Source: Eucalyptus grandis
Lineage: Eukaryota; Streptophyta; Magnoliopsida; Myrtales; Myrtaceae
Assembly: GCF_016545825.1 (NCBI RefSeq)
Contig: NC_052614.1
Span: 7,272,559 to 7,336,558, forward strand
DNA: 64,000 nucleotides
Reading direction: 5' to 3'
In this document: positions 34,680 to 46,254 of the stretch, one piece after another
Position numbering within the stretch: the first letter of the stretch is position 1
Layout of the letters: every line of letters begins with the position of its first letter
Program-made: the position numbers and the translations under genes
Notes under the pieces: model-generated
The model's database searches: none
The model's input: the letters and a program-made list of their open reading frames with translations, nothing else
Told to the model about the DNA's origin: nothing

Positions 34680-36096
34680 CTCAACAAAAATAATTAGTGC
34701 ATCATAAACTCCCCTTTGGGCAGAGTGTATAATGCACCATTATTTTTCCCAGCATGAAATTTATAAAACAATAACAAGGAGAATTACATATAATTGTCAA
34801 GGATCCATCCCCTTTGGGCAGACAAATCCTCTAAATCATACATCTCCATAATATCAACATAGAGGAGAATTACATATAATTTTCAAAACATTTATCCCCT
34901 TTGGGCAGATAAATATTTTTCAATTATACATCCCCATCTTTTAAATATGGGAATTAAATTTCATGCTATTTTCCAAATTAATATACACAATAACTCCCTT
35001 TGGGCGAGTAATTGTATATATTAATCTTTTATCAATAGGGAACTCCATAACTTATGCTCAAAATTCATCAAACAATATGAAACACTTCACAACATGTGTT
35101 TCCAATGATCATATTGCACATTTTCAAACAACAATTTTTGCCACAATTTTTTTTAATTTTTTTAAAATTTATTATTATTTTATTATTTTTATTTTAATAT
35201 TATTATATTAATATTATTTTAATAATACGGACCCAACCTGCGGGCCCTTACCTGCGCCCGGCCCGCACACAAGCCACTTAAAACGGGCGGGCCGCGAATA
35301 AAATTGGCCCACAAATTCAAAACATATAAACTAATAAAGAGAAGAGCTAAGCCCATTAATTTTGGGCTCTGGGTTCTGGGCGTGAGCCTAGAACCTTTAT
35401 GTTTCTTTAATAAAGGTCTGGGCTACGCCCAGAACCTTAAACATAAAAAAACAAACCCATCCATTGGTCCGGCCCGGCTGGAGGGTTCTTCAACCTCCAG
35501 CCGGGTCCCGAAGTTGCAGAAAACCGGGTCGCACGACCCGGTTTCGACCCGAAGCACCAAAATACCATAGAAACATTGATTTTTTTATGAAATTTATCCA
35601 TGGATATTGCATATAACATCAATATGATTGATTATAATGGATTAAACGGAGAAAAAACTAACTAAATCTACCACATGCAAGCTTCGAAATTTCGGACTAA
35701 AGCTCCCATGGCCGAATTTCGAATTTCCTAAATTTAAACCCTAAAAACTCAATTCAATACAACTAAAGATACTAAAACAAATATATAACATACCCATGCA
35801 ACGGTTTACATCATACATCAATCGATTGCAAGTAATTTGCAAATTCTAGAACTTTTTCACGTATAAACCCTAGAATTTCAAATCTAAATTTCTCTCTCAA
35901 TTCTCAACGAAATTATGCAAATTATATATGGTTGGAAAGATCTTGACGTGTAGAACAAAAGCCTTATGGTTACGGGATTAATCAAGCAATAAATCTACAC
36001 GAAAAAAAATAAATAATACCCATATTCGGCTCAAAGAGGAGGGTTTCGAATTTGTCCATAAAAAAAAAATTTGGGTTCTACAATCATGTACGATCT
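34680..36096 (-). other. Untranslated leader of the copia element
   Basis: The leader is 1.4 kb between gag and the primer site. It contains four spaced copies of cccctttgggcag or a close form (near 34709, 34809, 34899 and 34986) and a GC-rich patch at 35225-35560. No coding sequence is seen. Confidence 0.7.
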
Positions 36097-36108
36097 GCTC
36101 TGATACCA
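36097..36108 (-). other. Primer-binding site (initiator tRNA-Met) of the copia element
   Basis: On the minus strand TGGTATCAGAGC lies 2 bp inside the 5' LTR and complements the 3' end of plant initiator tRNA-Met. Confidence 0.93.
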
Positions 36109-36110
36109 CA

Positions 36111-36605
36111 TGTATGAAAATTATTCTGATGAACAAGTAATCAATTAAGAACAAACGGATCCATACATGATTGTAAAACACCAAGATCAATAAATACAAC
36201 GGAATTAAAGCGCACTGTTTGAGCCATTGCTTCACTTGCGTAAAAGTAGATCACTCGATAATCGGGGATCTATCGAATGCCGATCTTCCTCTCTATGACC
36301 TATTTCGATATAACTTTCAATGTGATTAAAGCAACGATAGGTATAACCTACCATTTTTATAGGCTAGAGAGGGACCTGCAAACCCTAATCAACAACGTGT
36401 CAACTAGGCCATTCCATTACGGGCTTCAACCAAACACAATTGCCTACACTTTGTGCTCAACTAGGCTTGTTAACAATAGATGCCAATACCCAATTCAATT
36501 AGATCACTTTAGGGTTTAACAAATATTGGAATATCCATTAACCTGATTATTTAAAATACAAAATCAATTAATTAATGTAAGCCCATATTATAGGAAATTC
36601 CAACA
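36111..36605 (-). repeat. 5' LTR of the copia element
   Basis: It is the partner of 29520-30027 with the same ends (tgtatgaaaatt and ggaaattccaaca). It has numerous small deletions. Confidence 0.93.
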
Positions 36606-37230
36606 GATCGGTCACCCATAACACTTGTACCTGCATCAAATTCATCATCTTGAATGACACCAACCGGGACTTGGCGGGACTTCAGGTTGAGGACTGAGCA
36701 GTTCGGGGACATGCCCATCATGACCAGTGTCGGAGGAGGTGAAGACATGGCGGCCGGCAGGTCGTCGCAGGCAGAAGGATTGGGGCAAGTGAAGGGGCGT
36801 GGCACTTGGAGATGGAGGAAGACTCATTGTCTCGTCTGGACGGCCCGAGTCTCGTGGGTGCGTGGGTTTTGAAATAATGGGTTGGACTATAGTTTTTTTC
36901 AGTCCATCCTAGCCCATTTTAGGGGAAAATAAATAAATAAAACGAGTTACTGGTACCAAATTGGGCTCATTAAATTTTAGTCATAAAAATGCCGGGGGAG
37001 GCGAAGGCCTGGCGGCCGGCAGGTCATCAGAGGCGGAAGGATCGGGGCAAGAGAGGGGGCGGCAGCACTTGGAGATGGAGGAAGACTCATTGTCTCGTCT
37101 GGACGGCCTAAGTCTCGTGGATTTGTGGGTTTTGAAATAATGGGTTGGACTATAGTTTTCTCACTCCATTTTAGCCCATTTTGGGAAAAAAAAAAAACGA
37201 GCTACTCGTATCAAATTAGGCTCGTTAAAT
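36606..37230. repeat. Continuation of unit 2 spacer with repeated gene-like segment
   Basis: This resumes the sequence interrupted at 29519 and matches 14597-14990. Part of it (gaggcgaaggc to ttagcccattt) is repeated in tandem at 36990-37170. Confidence 0.7.
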
Positions 37231-37239
37231 TTGAGTCAT

Positions 37240-38521
37240 AAAAATGACGGGATCTTATCATTAGCCACGGGTCTAGAGTCTGCCGTGAGAAAAAAGGGAC
37301 CGCATCCCAGGTGCCAAATCGGCTGGTTACCAACACAAAGATAATTTATGAATTGCAAGATCATTTTCGTATTTACTAGTACTTAAGGACGTAAAGGTAA
37401 TTTAATAAGGCTGAAACTAATTTTATGAACATAAAAGTATGGCTTACAAACATCATTTTGCAGTTATGATACAATAAAGACGTTACTACAATTAGACCGT
37501 GCTAGCAATTTATTAAGAATAAGTATAATTGAGATCAACAAGAATTAGCACTCACTCTTTTTACTAATTATAAGGGAAATGACTACCTTAGAGGTGCATT
37601 ACATCTTATAGGGTAAATTACTACTCTTAATTACTCACTATAAGGCATATGATTGTATTAAGAGACATTACTACTTTGAAGGTAAATCACTCAATTTATC
37701 GCTTGAGAGTACTTACACTTAGGGCGCATTTGGCAATTGGCCAAATAGTAAAAATTTCTATTCTTTTGTTAGTCGGGAGTAGCTTTGAAGTAGAAATCCA
37801 TTTTGATAAAAACTTTGTTCCTAAGAATAGATTTGGAATGGAATCAAGGAGTAGAAAAAAGCTGATTCTTTGTTCTCGGAAACAATTCCAGAATCAAAGC
37901 CAACCCATTTTTTTTTTTTTCTCTTTCTTCTTCTTGTTCTTCTTTCCTCTCTCTTCTTCTTCCACTACCGTTGCCGATCACTAGCGATTGGTTGGGCAAG
38001 CTTCAGCGAGCTCACTAGAGGCTTGCCAGGCTAGGGCGAGGTCCGACGAACTCGCCGGAGACTTGCCCAACCACTGGAGAGGCTCGACCTCGCCAGATCT
38101 GGATAGTCCCCTGTCATACCTAACCTAATTAAGGGAACAAAGACCTTACTACGTGTTCTCCTCTTGCTTGTAACCATCTGTAATCTGACTACAACCGCAA
38201 CTCACTCCTTACATTAAGTACATCACATAAAGAAAGAAGAAAGAGAAGAGATTTCCATGTATTAATAATACCTATTGTTTATACTCCATTCCATCGTCCA
38301 TGTAAACTCCAATCTTTTACATGCGTCATCCATCAACACGCCTAAGACACTTATGGTTTAAACCGGCACATAGACAAGCGCATTGCATTCTCAGACGTAT
38401 CGTACATAATTGGCTAAAGAGCATGCTCAATAGCACATACTATATAGCATCTACTCTTGCATGGCCTCATGGCTCAGTGCATTTCTTCTAGGACAAACAA
38501 ATCTGTAGTAATAGACAGCCA
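37240..38521. repeat. 3' module of ANK-B, interrupted by a MITE-like insertion
   Basis: It matches 15020-16179. At 37715-38105 the ANK-A sequence is replaced by an insertion starting agggcgcatttggcaattgg, containing a pyrimidine tract (37908-37965) and a GC core with gaggctcgacctcgccagat. Its right terminal repeat is missing. Confidence 0.6.
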
Positions 38522-40927
38522 CTAAACCATAGTATTCTACCTCTTCCCTTTCCCGAAGGCTTTGTAGACAAATTTCAGGACTTTGCGCACCAATTTCCAG
38601 ATTAAGCGGATTGTATGGCACAAGAAAATAAGAAACATCAATCCCCTTATACAGTTACGACTACTTTATCATTAGCATACTTTATTTCTCCCTCATCCGG
38701 TGAGGATAATACCATGAGGATTGAATAACTCAACACCGTGAAGGTTATCGCAACCCACATACTTAGCATTGCAATCCACGTGGTGATCCGACGCTGCTTT
38801 AAGGGAAGACCACTTATGAGAAGCATAATGGTGCTAAGCGATGCCATGAAGCTTATCATGTTAAATGCCATGAACACCTTGTAAAGCCATTCCATGTCCG
38901 GAGGTGCCTTTGGTGGTGCCTTTGGTGGTTCCCTACCAGCTTCGTAAGCTATAATAGCTACCAATGCCGCCACCACCATTAGCATCTTATGCATATCGTT
39001 TTGCCACTTTCTCTTCTCTTCCCTCTTGCTCTCTTCGGTAACCATGTTTTTTGCATCGGTTTGTCTGGACAGGTCATGATTCTCTGAAGTTTGATGAGCA
39101 GAATCCTTAATCTCTGAAGCTCTTTCCACGCTCTGGCCTTGTGCTAGCAGGCTTAGTGCCATGAAACCTTTGGATTTCATAATATTCGAGTCTACTCCTT
39201 TACTAGTCAGGTAGATTATAGTCTATAGAGGAGTAACAATAGAATGTGTCAATTGATGTTGGATTTGAACTAGACAAGCCCATGTTATATACTTTTGAGG
39301 ACTAAGTTTGCTTCTTTTGTTTTTAAGTCCTCTAATGTTTGTGACTAAGTAACAATAGAATGTGTCAAAAGGGAATCTCATCGCTTGTTGAATTTCTTCC
39401 GCTTCTCTGTTTTTATATTCCTTCTAATCTAGATGAAATTAGCGTGAAAATATGTGAAGCACAAAGTTGTAGTTAATTATCTGGACAAATGACTTCTTTT
39501 CCAAATATCAAAACTTGTGATGATTTAGGAAAAAGTGTCAGAAAAGTCCTAAACCTATAACATTGGTGTTAACATAATCCTAAACATTTTAATTGTGTCA
39601 ATTTAGTCATAAACCTTATAACCTAATGTCAATTCAGTCATTTTACTAATTTCAACTAGATATTGTTGATGTGGACCCCGTCCAGTCTATGTGGCATGAT
39701 TGGCGCTAATGTGAAATTTTTTAATAATATTTCCATATATATATTTTTAAATTTTTTCCTTTTTACATCCTTTTCCTGATGACTAGTCGTTGACCATTGG
39801 CCATGGTGGGTGGACTAGCTTCACTTGGGTGAGGGTCTCTGTTGCCTGCCACGGCGAGGTTGAACCCTAAAGAGGGCTCCCCTCACTCAGGCTAGGGCGG
39901 CCTTGCTAGATTTAGCCTAGGCGAGGCCAAGCCCTACCAAATCATGTAAGACTGGCCCTTGCCCAAGCCAAGGCTAGCTTGCCCTGCCATGGCCAATAGC
40001 TAGTTAAAGGAAGAAGAAAGGAAAAAAAAAAAAAAAAAAATCAGAAAAATATTTAAAAAATTGAAAAAAATATAATATAAATTTGTCCATATTAGCATTG
40101 GCTATGCCAAGTTGGACAGCCGTCATCCATAGTAGCAATTTTTGGCCAAAGTTAGTTTGAAGGACTAAATTGATATTAAATCAAAATGTTTATGGCTAAA
40201 TTGACATAATTAAAAAGTCTAAATCTTCTGACACTTTTCCCTGATGATTTATAAATGGATATCTTTTAACTTCTGAATATCTCTAGGACATTCATGTTTG
40301 CTAGAATTGCCTTTTCGTTGATAAGCTCATTGAATTTGACTAGAGCAAAGGCTTAGTTGTATGAACATACCTCGATTTGTCCATTTGAAGCAGCCAAATG
40401 CAAAATCGTATTGCCATCTTCGTCCCTTGAGTTGATGAACTGATCATTTCCCAAGATATCTTTCATAAACTTCAAAGCTTCTAGTTTTTTTGCTTCACGC
40501 ATAAATGCAGAATTGTCTGGCCATGTTTGACGATGCTGCGGGCTGCATCAGGTGTCGCTTGAACCAAGCATTCCAACACATCGACATGCCCTTTCATAAC
40601 CGTGACATGAAGAGGGTTTCTTTTGTATTTGTCATGGACAAAACGAGTTTCTGGGCTGACTCTTACCAAGCTTTCCACTATGTCAAGGTAACCTTTTGCT
40701 GCCGCGAGATGAAGAGGGGTTGAACTTTGATAATCTTGCTCTCTTGCCAACTCAGCCTTCCGAGCTAGGATTGCTTCCACGGCATCCAAGTGTCCAAGCA
40801 TGGTTGCGATGTGCAAAGGAGTCTCATTGTGATTCCCGATCATGATTCTATCAAGAAGCAGCTTATCTTTTCCAAGCAAAGAATGCACGTTTCCTTTCAT
40901 GGTGGCTTCGTAGAGCTCGGACTCCAT
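38522..40927 (-). pseudogene. ANK-B: broken copy of the BDA1-like ankyrin/PGG gene
   Basis: Exon 1 runs 40927-40371 and exon 2 39222-38522, with the same splice positions as ANK-A. Exon 1 begins MESELYEATMKGNVHSL. One base is lost near 40479, turning KHNRLEAL into KQKN-stop. A short in-frame loss removes the ELL found after HSL in siblings. Exon 2 still encodes the PGG part and two membrane segments (NMISFMASLSTIMLLISGLP and TTWIAMLSMWVAITFT) but stops at VVVTV because of a deletion before the last membrane segment, and KGKR is followed by TAG. The proximal promoter with TATA box is intact, so non-coding or truncated transcripts are possible. Confidence 0.92.
39528..40241. mobile_element. Mutator-type MITE in the ANK-B intron (copy e)
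   Basis: tgatgattta at 39518-39527 is repeated at 40242-40251, an exact 10-bp target duplication. The ends ggaaaaagtgtcagaa and, inverted, gggaaaagtgtcagaa form the terminal repeats. The core (39780-40015) is GC-rich between pyrimidine and purine tracts. ANK-F has the unoccupied site (aatgatttacaaatggg near 62185). Confidence 0.87.
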
Positions 40928-41525
40928 GTTTGGCTCTTTAAAATGGGAATTTCGGGATGCTCACTACTCCATTTGGGGCCTTGAATATATATTGTAAAGT
41001 TAGGCTTGACGAGGACCAAAAAATGATTGGTAAAAAATTAGACATCTTTTTTCTGCAAGTACGTAGCTCAAGTTTACGTTGGCCGAACGTTGCGCCTCAA
41101 ATGTTTCTGTACACACGCTAGAAGAGATGTTAGCTCACGGCTCTATAGACCTAGTCAAACTCCACCGCACCAATCGGTCGTAGACATTTGGAATTTACTT
41201 ACAACTGGTTCTTAGGGGAATTAAGAAGAAACCTGCAATCTCTCCTTTAAGTTTGTTGTTTTGTGAAATCGAATTTTAAATTGTTTAAATGTCCTCGTTA
41301 ATTGGCCTGAAGGAAGCTACCATTCTCTTGATCGTCACTTCTTTCGTCTTTATCGCGATGATGTTCTTCCCTTAAATCACGACTGGACATTTTACACAGA
41401 ATCTTAGACATGATTGGCTAAGATCAAAGACTAAAATTCTCTTAAGGTAATTTCGCCGAACAATCAGAAATATATCAAACACCATTCCTGTCCTTTTCTT
41501 AAGAATATGGACAATGTGAAAGCTT
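40928..41525 (-). promoter_or_regulatory. ANK-B promoter: the closest local relative of the satellite monomer
   Basis: From the start codon rightwards it holds tttggctctttaaaatggg, a TATA box (40984-40992), GACCTAGTCAA (near 41148), acaactggttcttaggggaa (41202), caatctctcctttaagtttg (41237), ttttacacagaatcttagac (41390) and gattggctaagatcaaagac (41413). The satellite has these blocks in the same order but lacks roughly 41000-41195, including the TATA box. At about 41525 the text passes directly into ankyrin codons of ANK-C. Confidence 0.8.
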
Positions 41526-41829
41526 GGACACGTATGAAACATATTTCAGGCTGACTCTTGACAAGCTTGTCACTATGTTAACGCATCCTTTTGCTTCTGC
41601 GAGATGAAAATGCGTCGATCTCTGAGAATCCTGCTCTCTTGCTAGTTCGGCCTTGCGAGCTAGGACCTCTTCTACAATTTCTAAGTGTTTGAGCATGGCT
41701 GAGATATACACAAGAGTCTATGTGATTTTTGGTCGTGATTCGGTCAAGAAGCGGCTTATCTTTTCCAAGCAACTCAAGCAAAGAAGGCACGTCTCCTTTC
41801 ACAGTGGCTTCATGGAGCTCAGACTCCAT
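41525..41829 (-). pseudogene. ANK-C: fragment of ankyrin exon 1
   Basis: It begins MESELHEATVKGDVPSLLEL at 41829 and keeps about 100 codons of exon 1. A frame change after LLDRITTKNH and further indels break it, and it ends abruptly against the ANK-B promoter; no exon 2 exists. The frame at 41499-41711 (GKAELAREQDSQRST-like text) is the same exon after the frameshift. Confidence 0.85.
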
Positions 41830-41899
41830 GTTTGGCTCTCTAAAACGGGAGTTTCAAAATACTCACTACTCAATTTGGGGACTTGAATGTATATTGTCA

Positions 41900-43130
41900 C
41901 CAAGTCAACTTTCAAGGTAGGTTTGATAAAAAGCGAAAAATGATTGGTGGTATGTGGCTCAAGTCTCCGTTGAGCCTGGACATCCTTTGATCATGCAAAG
42001 CAATCGCACTCTAGTCATGCAAAACTAGTTGTGAAATCATTTCATTCATACAAACATGAAATTACGTAACCCAGGCACTTTCAAAGAAATTATACTCTCA
42101 TATGGTCGTGTTAGGAAGATGGTTACAAATGATAATAGTACCATTAGCACATTATTTGGTCTTCTCAACATGGTAATTCCTAATGATTTCAAGCTTGTGA
42201 ATGGTTTAAGCTCAATGTGGAGGCATTAGCCTTGCCATGCCACCAACGAATTCTGCCAAAGAGAGTTGATCTTCATTTTCTACCATGATGGTTGGGATCT
42301 CAACTTTGCCGTCAAGGCTTACGGCCATATATGAGCCACCGTCGCTGGATGTGTGGACAAGCTACCTCATGAGCCATGGACGAGGCCAGATCTGGAGGCA
42401 CAAACGCATCAAGCTTTGCCATCAAAGTGGCCAGTGCTGGGTCCAGGCCGAACATTGTTGCGAGTCCAAGCCAAGCTACCCCTCCGTAGTCATAATGGCT
42501 GGCTCCATCTAGAATACAGGCAGTAATTTTGTCATATCAGCTGCTGACGTAATACTTCGAACGTATCTCAATTTGTAAGTGAATCTAAATGATCGAATAT
42601 CTTTTAAATCTCATTTAGGTGAAGATGCCTCGGATGTTTCTGGACACAAACGCTTGGACAAATGTCGCTCATGGCTCTATGGACGTAGTCAAACTCGGGC
42701 AACGCAGATCGGTTGCAGACATTTCGAATCTACTTACAACTAGTTCTTGGGAGAATTGAGAAGGAACCCGCAATCTCTTCTTTCAACTTTGTCCCTGTCC
42801 TTTACTTGCGAATATGGACATATATGAACCCGCGAACTTGACCTACACAGACTAAATGCATACAATCTCCCCATCAAATCGTCCCTAGATGCATCCCCCA
42901 ATTTCCTAAACCCGGCAGGTCAACTTGAAAAGCTCTTTCTGTAGTCTTATTTGAGCCTGCACATTCCCCTATTCTTCAGCTAAGATTATTAAACTTGATG
43001 GATTGTGGTAGGAAAGATGCTTGAAATGAGCAACAGCGTCATGAGTGCATTTACGCTTAGTCTTTCAAACGACATAGTTGCTAATGATTCCGAGCTAGCA
43101 AATAATTTAAGCACAATGAGCAAGCAGCAG
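41900..43130. repeat. Distal upstream modules of ANK-C
   Basis: Blocks shared with other loci include gtgttaggaagatggtt to aagctcaatgtggaggcatt (42105-42225; also 54330-54470 and 63865-63990) and tagatgcatcccccaatttc to catttacgcttagtctttc (42890-43065). Bases 42240-42540 hold a GC-richer stretch whose minus strand reads GLDPALATLMAKLDAFVPPD in one open patch; I do not recognise it and it has no full ORF. Confidence 0.6.
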
Positions 43131-44519
43131 TCTTGCTTTACATTCGATTTGCCCATTTTTGTTCCGGTGAAATTTGTGATCCATTTCATGAACCATCCAG
43201 ATTTCTCCAGCGGCTGTCCAACTGGCAATTTGGTAACTACGTCGAGAGCAAGCAAGTTGAGAAATTCACAGCTGTCCAAGATTGAAGAAGAGAAGACAAA
43301 AACTACAGCTGGAAGTCTAAGGTGGCTAACATCTTGGAGATTCTCCTGTCAGCAACGAGCAATTTGACAAAAAAAATCAAAATAAAATTGTCCCACTTGT
43401 AGTATAAAGTCATAGGACAGAAAAATCCTGTAAAACAAGTCAGCTTTTCTGTAAGACATGAACGAAATAAAAAAAAAAAAAAAAATCAATCCATAACGTT
43501 TACGTCAGCTTTTCTGTTTGAAGGCGTTTCGGTTTAAAAAAAATTGCTTTCTAAACGATCCTCTAAAATAGAGAGTGGGGTATTCTAACGATATTCCTAG
43601 TGACTTCATCCTCTATTTCCATTTAAGACACTCTTTAGCAAAAGTATTTTGCTTCCACCGAGCTAAAAGAATGCCCTATTGAGTTTCTTCCCGGATAGAA
43701 AGAGCAAGAAAACCAAGTCATGTAACAAAATTAAGCACGTTACATACTCGGATCACTTGCAAGCCTGATGTAAAAGTTTTGTCGGCATGAAATCTTTTTG
43801 ATTTTGACATTCAATCTTTTAACAGCGGAGGTGGCGAGCAATGCACATTAGGAGGATAGAGAGCTGCTGCGCCCACCGCTGGGGACGTATTAGGGTGCGT
43901 TTGGTTGGACCACCCCATGATGTGGATTTTAATCCTGTCCATCTTGCCGATGGCTGTGGCGAGGACTTCTCTGATGTCGCTGTGCATTAGCACTTTAGAG
44001 CACGCATTCGAGACCGCAAGCGGGCGTGCAGCTGCATTGGCCTCTTCGTGGATGGATCCAAGCCCGGTGCGATCGGCTGCTGATCTTTTGGTCACGGAGA
44101 GGATGCAGATGAAGCCCTGCGCAGGGGACTAAGATCCATTTTTGCAAGAACATCAGCTAATAAAATGTTCTCCTGTGATTGTGATGATTACCTCTTTGGT
44201 CTGTTTGATGTATCCATTCCGACCACTCCCCATGCTTAGTCTATCTTTTACCCATAATTATGTGTGGAAATTTAATTGGAAAGGCAAATGGGACTTGGTA
44301 AGATTTGAACTTAGGGCCTTCAGCTCTGATACATGTAAGAATTTTGTGAGATTACTGCTGACTGTCGTAAAAGTTTAAACTGTTAAATGGAGACGTGATT
44401 TAATATTTAATTATTCTAACAGTATTAGTGATGATTTTCTAAACCATGCTTTTGTTGATCATGATTTTAAATTACCAATATGATGGTCCTTTGTGGGACA
44501 GGTATGAGTTAGTGACATA
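43131..44519. other. Spacer with an unidentified coding-like fragment
   Basis: Minus-strand frame 44095-43811 reads TKRSAADRTGLGSIHEEANA, then AARPLAVSNACSKVLMHSD, and continues upstream past the listed Met without an obvious start. Codon usage looks coding-like, but I cannot name the family. It overlaps agggtgcgtttggttggacc (43892), a phrase typical of hAT or other TIR element ends, so it may be a captured fragment. The remainder is AT-rich without features. Confidence 0.35.
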
Positions 44520-45595
44520 ATATTTGTAAGAAAATGTGAAGTTGAAAGTTAACTTACGGTTTGCTTCTTAAGTCTTATAAAAATCTAAGAAAAACACAAG
44601 CTCCTCTATGAGGGAGCAAACGTATAATACGAGCTTCTTAGCGAAGGAAAAACGACGGTGTCATCCTCATCATTAATCACTGGTCTAGGATCCCGTATGA
44701 TAAAAAAAGGAGACGTCACCCCGTGTGCAAATCACTTGTAATTTACTTTGATAGTAGGCAATATACGCATAAAAAAAAATGTAAGATAGCTTTAACATTT
44801 ACAAATACTTACCAACGTAAAATAATTTAACTGCAACGGAATTAGTAATACGAACACAAAAATTTGACTTACGAACATCATTTTGAATTTATGATACAAT
44901 AAGGTATATTACTATGATTAGACTTTGTTAGCGATTTACTAAGAATGGGTATAATTAAGGTCGTCAAGGATTAGCACTCACTGAATTTACTAATTAGAAG
45001 GAAAATTACTATTTAAGAGATGCATTACATCTTATGGGGTAAATTACTACTTTGAATTACTTTCTATAAGACTTATTATTGTCTTAAGAGATGTTACTAC
45101 TTTGAAGGTAAATCACTCATTTTGTCTCTTGTAATTATCTATTGATAATGATTGGTAGTTCATTATGGTTAATTTATTTCAATCGTTAATGGTCCCTTTA
45201 TACTTCATAACTTGATGATGATATTACTAAGTATTCCTACCATAGTGTAATATCCCTCAAGAGGTCATTACTTGTAGTTACCCGCGTTAGTAATTACACC
45301 TCCAACAATTGTAATTTGCCTCAAATCGTTGTGATCTCAATTGCACCTCTAGCGAGTACTTTCCTTTTTCGCATAGTAACTTAGCTTATAGTTCATAACA
45401 AGAAATTCCTATCTCTTAGCTTGAGTGAAAATAATCTACTTTTGGAGACAATAAATTACCTCAAGTTATCCTAAGCTCGATAAGTTGTGAATTGGCGGGT
45501 TTGGAAGAGTCCGGGCTAAGCCTAATAGACTTAGCAAGCCATTACTCTTCACAGGCACCCGTGTGATAGGGCGCCGAAAAAGAGGTCGCGACAAT
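44520..45595. repeat. 3' module copy plus an inverted satellite-like piece
   Basis: 44520-45470 matches the 3' modules (ggtaatttaac, gtaaattactac). Bases 45480-45595 match, in reverse complement, the satellite segment tgtcgcgacctctc to gctaatggctcgctaag to cacaacttat. This piece sits where ANK-D exon 1 is cut. Confidence 0.6.
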
Positions 45596-46007
45596 GTTCA
45601 ACGACACTACAAGCTGCATCAGGTCTCACTTGAACCAAGCATTCCAAAATATCCACATGCCCTTTCATGGTTGTGACGTGAAGAGGGTTTCTTTTGTATT
45701 TGTCATGGATGAAACATGCCTCAGGGTTGACTCTTAACAAGCTTGCCACTATGTTAAGGTATCCTTTTGCTGCCGCAAGATGAAGAGGCATCAAACTTTG
45801 ACAATCCCGCTCTCTTGCCAGGTCGGCCTTTCAAGCTAAAACCTCTTCCACAAAATCCAAGTGTTCGAGCATGGCTGCGATGTGCAGAGGAGTCTCAGTG
45901 TGATTCCCGGTCATGATTCCAGCGAGAAGTAGCTTATCTTTTCTGAGCAACTCAAGTAATAAACGCACATTTCCTTCCACGGCGGCTTCATAGAGCTCGG
46001 ACTCCAT
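45596..46007 (-). pseudogene. ANK-D: truncated ankyrin exon 1
   Basis: It starts MESELYEAAVEGNVRLLLEL at 46007 and keeps four ankyrin repeats (TETPLHIAAMLEHLDFVEE, then MPLHLAAAKGYLNIVASL, then KRNPLHVTTMKGHVDILE). An in-frame TGA follows EEVLA near 45834. The sequence ends at VVEH, where an inverted satellite-like piece begins. Exon 2 is absent. Confidence 0.88.
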
Positions 46008-46254
46008 GTTTGGGTCTCTAAAATGGCAGTTTCGGAATACTCACTCCTCCATTTGGAGATTTGAATATATATCGTCACAACCAAGTGAATCTTCACAGTA
46101 GGCTTGACGAAGACCGAAAAATGATTAGTAGATTTTTCATCTGCAAGTATGTGGCTCAGTTCCCCCGAATGTCTATGGAGGGTGTGTTGGGATATACCTG
46201 GCGGCCATTTTCTGGCGAGTCTCGTCTCCATTTGGTCCTATATTGGTCAACTGG

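Larger units (their letters stand above)
29520..36605 (-). mobile_element. Degenerate Ty1-copia retrotransposon
   Basis: The element is 7.1 kb, with LTRs of 495 bp (36111-36605, its 5' LTR) and 508 bp (29520-30027). Flanks gattg (29515-29519) and gatcg (36606-36610) form a 5-bp target duplication with one change; unit 1 has the unoccupied gcggatcggtc near 14596. The coding order gag, integrase, reverse transcriptase, RNase H on the minus strand is that of copia elements. All genes carry frameshifts or losses, so it is non-autonomous. The right LTR shows many single-base deletions relative to the left one. Confidence 0.95.
20160..42990. repeat. Segmental duplication unit 2 (contains ANK-B and ANK-C), expanded by insertions
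   Basis: The order matches unit 1: left edge, MITE d, spacer, gene-like segment, 3' module, ankyrin exons and promoter. It is broken at 21598 by a hAT element, at 22725 by nested solo LTRs and at 29520 by a copia element, and the flanking sequence rejoins exactly after each. The right edge is approximate. Confidence 0.75.

Noticed and set aside
29520..36605. Integrated plant virus
   Set aside because: LTRs, 5-bp flanks, tRNA-Met primer site and the integrase-before-RT order identify a Ty1-copia retrotransposon.
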